A model generated the notes under the pieces. The model was not told the DNA's origin. It worked only from the letters and a program-made list of their open reading frames with translations, and made no database searches. From contig NC_083516.1 in assembly GCF_032362555.1 (NCBI RefSeq), forward strand, positions 11,061,001 to 11,125,000: a DNA stretch of 64,000 nucleotides, read 5' to 3'. A program made the translations under genes and the position numbers. Below, piece after piece: positions 46,610 through 57,900 of the stretch (its first letter is position 1; the number at the start of each line of letters is the position of its first letter). Origin of the DNA: Amyelois transitella. Its lineage: Eukaryota; Arthropoda; Insecta; Lepidoptera; Pyralidae.

Positions 46610-46690
46610 TCTTTTTTTAAATTTAAAATATACGTCGCAGCGCCGTCGCGCGCTCTTGCGCAGGTGAACTGAAACTGTAGAAGAATCCAA
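46610..46690 (-). promoter_or_regulatory. GC-rich patch upstream of transporter A, possible promoter element
   Basis: In otherwise AT-rich DNA, 46635-46665 is strongly GC-rich, with several CGCG/GCGC steps. On the minus strand it reads TGCGCAAGAGCGCGC, loosely like an NRF-1 type site, and is followed by TATATTTTAAAT at about 46622-46633. It lies about 150-190 bp upstream of the ATG at 46469. A promoter or 5' leader role is inference only. Confidence 0.3.
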
Positions 46691-48474
46691 GGCTGCTAAG
46701 TTATTGTGGTGAAGTACAATAGTTACAATTGTACTTGATATCTCGAACATGATTACATGCTTTGCTTATTTAGGTATCGATCTTCATTGATCGATAGTGG
46801 TGTAAATATTGAGGTTGTGATGTAATATTAGGATTCTGTGTAACATTGGGAACTCCTTCCTCATTTATATTCTTAATTTAAAAGTACGTAAGTTATTTTT
46901 TTTTTGCAGTTAACTGTTTTATGGTACTTATAATGACTGGCTGGTTATTAGCTGGTTATCTTTGAACGAACACCGAAATGACTTACATAGATAAACACTA
47001 CTAGGTAGCTACTTAGACTTATATCGCAATAAGTTTGAAGATTGAACTCGTAAACCTTGTAATTCAAAGTAAAGGCAACACAAAAAAATATTTAAATGTT
47101 TCATCATTTGGAATAGAACCACACCATATTTTCCTATTGGATGTCGTAAAAGGCGACTAAAAGAAACGTTACTTAAAAACTTGGAATTTTTCTTGTAATC
47201 GATGGGCTAGCAAACTGTCACTATTTAAATCTCACTTACATTACTAAGATTTACAGCTGAACGTGGCTTTTCAATCCATTCAAGGTGTTGTCTCTGTCTA
47301 CCCCTTAAGAGATATAGACATAATTATATGTATGTATGTTCTGTCGAAATGAATATTAATGAATAAACATGGCTTTTCAGACTATTCAAGACTTTTGACT
47401 CTGTCTGTCCCTTTAAAGATAGACGTGATTCTATGTACGTAGGTATATTCCGTCGAAATTAATGTACAATTCGATATTAATGTAAAATTCGACGGAACAC
47501 TCTGAGTTCTTTTAAAATTTTCATAACTTATCTCAGATGGTTTTATCACAAGATGGTGTGTATGAGAGCATGACAGGTGATTTTCAATTGTTGGTAGAAA
47601 TTGTATCTTGTAAACAAACTTATATACAGGTTGATTTTATATTCCTTGGCTGTTAAGTATAGTCCTTGTTCTTACTTAGAATGTAATTCAGGTCAATTAA
47701 TAAATACTTCGTTCTAATAAAAGTTTTTGAAATTGTAAAAACTTTGAATTCTCTAATACTTTTGTAAAACTATAATTTAAAATATAAATAAAATAAGGAT
47801 AATCCCAATATTTGGATACTAATAATATTATTACAAATTATACGAGTTTCAAGAGTTTCATAACCAATTTTCGGAGTAATACATACATACATATAATCAC
47901 GTCATCACAGAGCCTACAGTCTTGTAAAGACTGATAGGCCACGTTCAGCTATTTGGCTTTAGTGACAGGTTGCTAGCCCATCGCCTAAAAGTATAATCCC
48001 AAGTTTATAAGCCTACCCCTTTCGGAGTAAAGTAATGCTTTTTTTGAGTCTTTACATATAACGAGTACTTAAATTTCAAAAATGTCAATAATTTTCACAT
48101 CAACCTGTAAACTCACTTCAAAAGTATGAGTCTTGATACCTAGGGACAGCTGTCAAACACGTGTATTGTATCTCATTCGGTTGTATTTTTTATTCGATAT
48201 AGGTACCTAAGTACTAGATAGTTTATCTTTTTGTCATTTGAGTTGAGCAAACTGATACACAGAGCAGTAACTGAATAGTTTAGTAGAGAGTTAATAGTAG
48301 TTAGAGAGAGAATAGTAGTAAAAAGTTGATAGCGTTGTGGTTAGAGTAGCCACCGGCCATAAACCGTTTAGCTAGAAAATAGTAAATTAAGAAAACTTCA
48401 ACTGTTTCATCTCTTATATTTTCATAATTTTACTTGAATATAGATAACTAGTTACATGTTATGTGCCGTGTGGT

Positions 48475-48617
48475 TCCCGGCGTTAATACAGAATGAAACC
48501 ACTCCATCTCTTTGCCATGGTTGTCGTAAAAGGCGACTAAGGGATAGGCCGAAGATAAGAATCCTGGGTTTGTAAAACCCAGGATTCTTTTTTTTAGGCG
48601 ATGGGCTAGCAACCTGT
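48475..48617 (+). repeat. Family A fragment with internal hairpin
   Basis: GCCGTGTGGTTCCCGGCGTT to GGGCTAGCAACCTGT. The ACTTGGGATTC part is replaced by a perfect foldback with 15 bp arms (48557-48571 / 48575-48589, arm AAGAATCCTGGGTTT) and a 3 nt loop. The 3' half is missing. Confidence 0.8.
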
Positions 48618-48876
48618 GGACAACCGTTATCACTAAGGGGTATGAAAAATAGATGTTGGCCGATTCTCAGACCTACTTAATATGCTCACAAAATTTAATG
48701 AGAATCGGTCAAGCCGTTTCGGTGGAGTACGGGAATGAACATTGTGACACGAGAATTTTATATATAAGAAGATAGTTCTCTTATGATGTCGTTTACTTGC
48801 CAGAGTGTGTATGAAAAATTATTTACAAGGGAATTTAATCTAGGAAATTAAAACGCATTTGTGAAAAATATACCTA

Positions 48877-48882
48877 TTTAAT
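48877..48882 (-). terminator. Candidate variant poly(A) signal of transporter B
   Basis: ATTAAA on the minus strand about 47 bp after the stop codon; no canonical AATAAA was seen close by. Confidence 0.25.
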
Positions 48883-48928
48883 TGAAACTTAAATTATCTA
48901 ATTCAGTGCACAAGTGAGCTTTGCCGTT

Positions 48929-51900
48929 TTATGTGATGTGCGACTCCCCGTCTTGATGTAATTCTGAAAAAGGATAAAAATAACGTTAGGTGTATATTAG
49001 AAAATACAAAACTGGCGCAGTGCTTGAGAATTTTATGATATCCCGAAGTAATATAGGCTCCTTTTATCTGGCAATTTCCACGTTAACGGGAATATGAGAA
49101 TTGAATTTTAACGTAAGCAGTGCTACAAATCAGAGCTAATATTTTATAAAAGCCATGATTGGCATACATATATACATATGGTCACATCTATATCCCTTGT
49201 GAGACAGTGTAGTGTAGCAATTAAATGTATTCTATACTTCTATACTCATTATTTCACCTGAGCCAGATGAGGATGAAACTTCTTCGTCTTGTGCTGCTTG
49301 GATTGCGTCTTTCAGCGAGTTGAAGTTCCTGGCTGCGATTATTGTGCTCAACCTACGATTTCGCAAGCCGTCGGCAAATCTTTTTATCGCAATTTTTTCA
49401 TTTAATGGCTTTAAAATTTCATATTTATTCGAATTTCCTTCGGCTTGGGATATCGTTAGGTCATCCTGGCAGGGTCGCCATATACGGGATGTATTAGGAG
49501 GAGAATTAATACAAAGAAAGCTGAATAAAGACTGATCATTTATTGATGATTATTAAGATTAAATAGAGTTAAAATGAGGTTACACGTGTGGTACAATATA
49601 ATGAGTATAGAAGTATAGAATACATTTAATTGCTACACTACAACAGAGCCAACAGTCTTGAAAAGACTGATAGGCCACGCTCAGCTAGTTAGTAGCTAGT
49701 TATTCAAATAGTGACAGGTTGCTAGCCCATCGCCTTAAAAAAAGAATCCCAAGTTTGTAAGCCTATCTCTTAGTCGCCTTTTACGCCATCCACGGGAAAG
49801 AGATGGAGTGGTCCTATTCTTTTTTGTACTGGTGTCGGGAACCACACGGCAAAACCATGATTGACATTTGCATAAACGTTTATTTACATGTTCGAACATT
49901 TCGGGAGGAATTTTTGAAGTTGTTAACTCTAAAGTAAGACTTTAGAGTCTACCTTTAACATGTTGAAGAAAAATTATTTTTATTATATTTTTATGATAGC
50001 ATTAACAAATGTAATTAAAATACATATTTTTCCATTAGTAACTATTATAAAAATGAACATCAAAACATAATTAATCTCTCGTTTATTTTAGTGTTTATCA
50101 TCTATCGTAATTTATAACCTCCGGTAAAAATGAGGGTATTATAAAATATTATGCATATTTATACCTATGTCAATCAAAGGAGGTAAACGAAAGGACACAT
50201 TTTGGTAAACTTTTTTGAATCAACGTCCTTATTTGGCGAATTGGGAAACATTTATTATTAATTTTATCTGAATACTACAACTTATTTTTCGGGCAAAATT
50301 TTTGAATATTAACCAAGATATTTGTTTACCATAACAATTTTCCATTTTTAAGACTAAGTAGTCATAGTTCCCGTATGGGTTAGGTACCTGCAAAGGGTTG
50401 CATTCAGATGGGAGTCCATGTAAAAACCTTACTTATTCAATTTAAGATCGGGGTTTTCATGAGCTCATCTTCAAATGGATGAGGACTTAACCGGGACCAT
50501 CGCCAGATGAATATATAACATATATACTTTTATTTACTTATATTTATATAAAAGATCAAAAGGGATCAGCTTACAAACTTAGGATTCTTCTTTTAAGCGA
50601 TGGGCTAGCAACCTGTCACTATTTCAATCTCAATTCTATCACTAAGCCAAACAGCTGAACTTGGCCTTTCAGTCTTTTCAAGATTGTTGGATCTGTCTAC
50701 CACGCAAGGGATATAGACGTGATGATATGTACATACATATCATCACGTCTATATCCCTTGCGTGGTATACATATATACATATATATGTTGAAAGATTAAA
50801 AACCGTTTTAACGAAAGGAATTTATAAGGCAGTTCTGACTGTAAAAGTGGGACAGTGCCGGCCTCGTCAAACTTGCCAAGACCAAATTTCGAATTACTTG
50901 AAAAAGGGAGATGTTGGGAGTACCTGTAATCGTCGAATATTCATGAAAAGAATCATGAGTGTGGAGGAAGCGGGAGAGGTCTGTAAGGATCGTAGCAAGT
51001 GTAAATCCATAGTCTCTGCCTACCCCAAAGGGAAATAGGCGTAATGTTTTGTATGTATGTACAACCATTTACAAAAATTAGCACTGTTGGTTATCAGGAA
51101 TAGTAGTTGAATGTGTATTTTGTTTTGAGTGAGAATTCTGAGAACTTTTTGTAACAAGTTGAATGTGAATTTGCTTTGCAATTTCTCGTGGTACAATGAA
51201 GATTTATTGTATGATTGAACTACGGATATTTACCTTTCTCATTCCTTTCCTTTGGCTCATTCCACGGTTGTCTCTCACTGCTCCCGAAGATAACGAATAT
51301 GGTGTTAAAGACGACGTACACAGCTGACGACAGATAAAACACGTTCTGCCAGTCGGTCGCGTTCGTCTGAACATAAACACCGTTAAATTTAACAGCTCGG
51401 TTAAATCGACTGTGACACAGTTTTGTCACGATCGGTCTTGTGTTGTTTTTTATTTATTATTAGCTGTGCCCGCGATTTCGTCCGCGTGGAATAGTTATTT
51501 TGGGCATTATTGAAGCCCTCAAGGATGAATAATTTTCCCCGTTTTTTTTTTCAAATTTTCCATTATTTCTTTGCTTCTTATAGTTGCAACGTGATGTTAT
51601 ATAGCCTAAAGCCTTCCGATTAATGGTCTATTCAACGCAAAAATAATTTTTCAATTCGAACCAGTAGTTCCTGAGATTAGCGCGTTTAAACAAACAAACT
51701 CTTCAGCTTTATGATCCCAAACGTATGGAAGAATATTTATGACAAATCAGCAAGCAGTATGGTTCCCAGCACCAATAAAAAGAAGAAAAGAAATGGACCA
51801 CTCCATTGCGTTCCCATGGATGTCGTAAAAGGCAACTGAAAAAGGCTATAAACTTGGGATTCCTCATTTAGGCGATGGTCTAGCAACATGTCAGTGTTTG

Positions 51901-54900
51901 AATCTCAATTCTATCATTGAGCCGAGCAGCTGAGCGTGGCCTATCAATATTTTCAAGACTGTTGACTCTGCCTACTCTGCAAGGGATATTCCTTTCCATT
52001 TACCATGTTCCAATAAAAGAAATAGACTTTACCTCATCCTTGACGATCACTCCAGCGACCAAAGGCGCGATGATACCGACGATGTTGGCGAAGAAGTTGG
52101 TGATACCCATCAGAGTGCTGGCAAAATTTGGTGCCATGTCAATGTGGACCAACTGTGAACGAGTGGTATTCAGTTAGTGCTGGGTGGTTCCCGACGCTTA
52201 AGAATCACAACACTTTTAGGACCACTCTATTTCGTTCCCGTAGATGTCGTAGAAGGCGATTACGGAAAGGATAATAAACTTGAGATTCATCTTGTAGACG
52301 ATGGGCTAACGACATGTCAGTATTTGAATCTCAATTCATTTTGGGCTTTGACTTTTTTGAGTCTGTTGGCTATATCAACTTCCTTAGGGATAACATACGT
52401 ATAATCAAATTTTGCGGGGTAGTCAAAGCCAACAGTCTCGAAAATACTAATGACCATGTTCAGCTGTTTGGCTTAATGCTAGAATGGCGACATGTCGCTA
52501 GCCCATCGTCTACAAGAAGAAGTTTATAAATATCCATTTGTCGCCTTAAACGACATCTATGGGAAAGTGATGGGGTGGTCCAATTCTTTTTCTATTGGTG
52601 CCGGGAACTACAGCGCCAAAAGGATAAAACTATAAGGGATAAAGACGATTATATGTATGTATATATGTTAAAAATGCTAATTCCTTTAAAAGTTCATGAA
52701 ATATAACTATTTTACGCTACCTGAATCACAAAAATAAACTTACCAAATAGCCAGCGTAATGTCCGGAGTTCAACACCATGGTTAGCGTTAGAAGTGAAAC
52801 AGCGACTGTAGCGTTGGCTGGTGCATAGGTCAGAACCACTAATACGATAGCAGGACCATACATGCCTGCAATTTATAAATGACATATCTTAAATCAGCTC
52901 TTTATCACACTGACAAAATCCAAAATCGTGATTATAGAATTTTTGCCTGTAGGTCATAAAAACTTAAATATAACCCCTCTAAGAGGTAATTCTGTCAGTG
53001 AACTTTTATGGCGAACTAAGTCGCGGGCAACGACTAGTACTAAAAACTATAATGAGGAATACGACAAGAGAGATTTACCTCTAGCAACGGGGATCTGAGA
53101 TATACGAGTAGCACAGATATTGCTTCCATCATGAGAAGTTGATATGGCAATTATTTTAGTTGTTGCAAGTATCACTTAGAAATAAGATCATCCTCCTGGT
53201 TTACTCTATGAGTGGATAGCTGATTAAATATAAATAACAATAATCTTTAACTTTCCTGCCTGAAGCCATTGTAACGGCAATTGTTAGAACCTGTGTCTTT
53301 TCAATACATTTTGCGTCAGAAAAAACAAAAGACTCACCAATAGAGTTGCCTATTTTCCTTGACGCAGTAATGCTGAGCCATTTCTTCCTCAGAACGTAGT
53401 CAGACAACTGACCGACGAGGAAGCTCACGAGGAACATGGCGAAATACGGAGTGGCTGACATAAGACCATTCTGAAAATACATTACAATCAAGTTGTACTT
53501 ATAATAAATGATATCACAAGCGACATACAAGGCCAGACTTGTAATAGAAGTATTCTTTATTCTTTCTACTGGCGATAATTCCAGCTACATCCTTACCTGC
53601 CTAAAGAAGAGACCAGGGTTTTTTTTTTGACCTGGATTGGGTAAGTCAGATTTTCACCTGTAAAGGTTGCAGAGATCAGACAGGACAGGACAGGCGATGG
53701 AGAGATAGCCTTATAAACTTGGAATTCTTATTTTAGACGATGTGCTAGCAACCTGTTACTACTTGAATCTCATTTCTATCATTAAGCCATACAGCTGAAC
53801 ATGGCCTATTAGTCTTACCAAGACTGTTGGCTCTGTCTACCCCGCAAGGGATATAGACGTGACCATATGTATGTATGTATGTATGTGTATATAAGACAGG
53901 AGTTGCTTTGTATAAATGACCTACCTTACTCATTGGCCACTAATCCTCCTCTTCAAAATGATGAGAAAGTAACTGGGATTAACGTTTAGAAATAAAAACA
54001 AATCCTAATATAACTGAATAGAAACCGTCGCGTTGCATTTTACTATTTTTAAATACGCGCATGTATCATACCCTTATTTTATTCCGGACGTTTCGAATCA
54101 TGTTACAATGATCCGCGGTCATCGAGCTACTGAAAACCAAGAGGCTTCTACTGTACTGCTCCGACTGCGCGGCAGAATGTTCTTCTACTGCCAAGTTGTT
54201 AACACGCTAACTACAATACACACTAACAGGTCCGTATTCCGCAGCGCAGCCATATTACGCCGCATTTTAACCAACTTAGCAGCATGAGGTTGCGTTTTTG
54301 TAACATGATTCGATTCATCCCTTCAAATTAAAACTCGTGCATGAAAAAATACTTACAGACTTGATGTCAACGCCCAAGGCGTTGCTCATGTACGAAGGTG
54401 TCTCGGTCATGAGAGTCCAGAATCCCCAGTTCTGACCGCAGTGTGCTATGATAAGGGATATAAAAGGCACCGACGTAGCTATAGCCTTCCAAGGAGTCTT
54501 AAGTTTCTGAAAATTATGGTAAGATAGGTAATTAAATTGCAGTTATACAAAAAGACAGATTTTTTGGGTTGATAAAACTACCAAAGTTTAAGGGTATCAA
54601 CTGGCCATTACTTTTCATTCCCGAAAGTAAAAAGATTTTTTGGAATACTTTACATACATACATACTTACATATGGTCACGTCTATATTCCTTGTGGGGTA
54701 GACAGAGCCATCAGTCTTGAAAAGACTGTCGGCCACGTTCAGCTGTTTGGCTTAATGATAGAATTGAGATCTAAATAGAGACAGGTTGCTAGCCCATCGC
54801 CTAAAAAAAGAATCTGAAGTTAGTAAGCCTATCCCTTAGTCGCCCTTTACGACATCCATGGGAAAGAGATGGAGTGGTCCTATTCTTTTTTGTATTGGTG

Positions 54901-57900
54901 CCGGAAACCACGCGGACTTACCTTATTGGTAATATAAACAACCATTGATAGGACGGTCTTTTTTATAATCATAGTAAACACCACGCCTTGTGTCGGTCCC
55001 AAAACGAATACTACTGAACCGAACTTAAAAACCAATATGTATTTCACCAACCTTTTGCTCCCCAACATGGCCCAACGAATGTTCTATATACATCTTCTCT
55101 TCCGAGCTGATGATCTTCGAAGTTTGCGGAGAATTAGATCCGAGGAAGGCATAGACCACCGTCCATATGGCGCTGAGGACTCCGATGATGTAGAATATGA
55201 ACGGCCAGCCCCAGTACTCGGAGATGTAACCGGCTGCGAGAAGCTGTAAGGCTGTGCCTAGCTGGCTTCCTGGAATGAATTGAAATCCATATAAAACACG
55301 TTAAGATGACCAAAACAGACGAGTCTCCATGACAATATTGATGAATGTGGACGAAGCAAAAGTAAAATGCAATTTTCTAAATACTACAGATATTAAACGC
55401 ACACTTATAGTATCTTTATTTTACTGTATCGTCTTGCATCATGTTACACTGATCCCTGATGACTGACTACAGTAGCATACAGGGAAGCACTAAGAGAAGA
55501 ATTTTAAATATTTCATATGGCCTAATAGAAAAGTCAGAAAATTGGTAAACCTATCCCAGCAGCAGCTGCAACACATTACCTTGCTGGTTCGCTTGCTCAA
55601 CATGGTAGCATTAAAATCACCACACAAAATTCAACACAAACATAGCCATTTGGTAATAAATCTTTTATTCAAAATGCAGTGTAATAAATTTAACACATTT
55701 TGTATACCGAGGCATGTCAACGTGTCATCACATGATTCCACCAGGATTATAAACCTATTCTGTTGTCATTAAAATATTTCCGAATTAAAGCTTCAATTAT
55801 ACAAACCTGCATATACAAAGGTGCCCAATCGACTTTTCTCTTCCAATGGCACCCACTTTCCGATGAGATTGTGTGTGCAGGGGAAGAGAAACCCTTGGGA
55901 GACACCTTGCACCACTCGACAGGCACATACATATTGCCAGCCACCCTGGAAACAAATGCAAAATATCTGCAGAGGAACAATATTATGAAATCGTCTTAAA
56001 ATTTCATATACAAAGATGAATAAAAAGAAGCACATTAATCAGGTGTCATTTACTTGGGATCCGATTGGATTTCTGGAAAATTACATCTTTACCTAACCCA
56101 GCCAACAATTATTATTGATCTTCTCTTCTTTTAATTTTTGACAATAACGCTGTAGCATAGTATGCTGAGATCGTGGCAAGTGGAAAGAGGTAGTCGCTGC
56201 CTACCCCTCCGGGAAAGAGGCGTGATTTTATGTATGTATGTATGTACGCTGTAGCAAAAGGCATGTGTCAGGCTCGATCGCCACCAAAGAGATGATCTTC
56301 TGCCAGTCTTTTTGAAGTACCGCCGCTTATACGATGTTAAGTCGGATGTTTTATTTATGGTTCAACCATGTTCCCATGCGTGATTTAGAATATTCGCTAC
56401 TATTAACTGAAGGCGTAGCATACTTTACTGTTATTGGATGAAAGCGTGTGACGTAGAGATGTCTTCTTTGGTAACTTCTTACATAGTACGCAGCAAGAGG
56501 CAGCAACAACGACGCCACAGCATTGATCCCCAGGGATAGCATCAGCAGGATTTTGCTCCCGAACCTCGCAGCCAGCTCTCCCCCGGGAATCTGCAGCACG
56601 ACGTACCCCCAGAAGAAGGAGGAGAGTATGACGCTCTGGATCTGCAGACTCCAATCGAAGGACTGTAATGTGGAATTTTGACTTTTTAATTTCATTCTGA
56701 CGCATCTGATATACAAGAAGACCAGAGCGTCGATGGTCAAATCGGCAAGGAGCCCCGTTAAATTGCGTATGCGCAGAAGGTCACATTATTACTTTCATAA
56801 ACCGCTAAATAAAAGTGTCGGTAGTCTAACGGTAAAATTGAGTCTCTTAAATATTAATATACTAGCTTTTACCCGAAGGTACTCCTGTACGAATTAAGTA
56901 CACCCTTAAAAAAGCGACGAATTTAGCGACACCTACAAAAAGCTATGAATTTAGTGTCACTTACAAACTAATTAAGCACCACATTAAACACATCCTTTTG
57001 AATTACTCTATTAAAAAACTACATCAAAACTCATTGTATAGTTTTACAGATCTAAACATACATACATAGGGACAGGCACGGGAAGCGACTTTGCTTTATA
57101 CTAGTGATTGTATATTTCATCCCAAAGCGCTTTGGTAGTACGCGAAAAATATAGAATTTTTGACAAAATTGTTTTTATTATGAATTGATTCTAAGTATGT
57201 AAAATATTAGTTACATGCTACATTTAGTATGCCCGAATTAAGTGAAAATAAAAAGAGGAGACATAAGTAATAGTACTCTTCATATGTTTCTCTCTTACTT
57301 ACATCATTTGCCTTTGTGCATAAAAATATTATCCTGATAAATATCATCAATTTTGTCAATAATATTGTTGATTGATGATTGACAATGATTATATCAGTTT
57401 TCTGTCGGTAACTTCAGTAAACATATACTGATAAATTGATTATGCACCGAAAAAATACGTATGACATCAGTTATTTTCTTTGATACAAATTGTGATGATC
57501 CGATATTTATAACAATTTACTTTTATCAGTTTCCTGCACAGGTACATAATCATATTTTGTTCGGAAGTATTGGGTTTCCATCACTGGGCCGTCCGGCTGA
57601 CTGTAGTTATTGAGTTTTTTGGCTATCGGTGTTATCTACCCCGTAAAGAATAACGACGTGATAATTACTAAATATATAAATTTCGTAAAATGTAATACCT
57701 AGCTATAATTATATGTACCTATCGCAATTAATGTTTAAAAAATATATGTACCGGTAGAGTGCCGTGTGGTTCCGGCACCAATAAAAAAAAGAATAGGACC
57801 ACTCCATCTCGTTCCAATGGATGTCGAAAAAGGCGACTAAGGGATAGACTTATAAATTTGGGATTCTTCTTTTAGGCGATGGGCTAGCAACCTGTCACTA

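Larger units (their letters stand above)
46470..48928. other. Spacer between transporters A and B
   Basis: No gene seen. Holds the possible A promoter, diverged family A pieces (47100-47340, 47370-47450, 47881-48020, 48475-48617) and an RTE-like 3' end at 48640-48776 (TGAGAATCGGTCAAGCCGTT, GGAGTACGGGAATGAAC). Confidence 0.55.
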
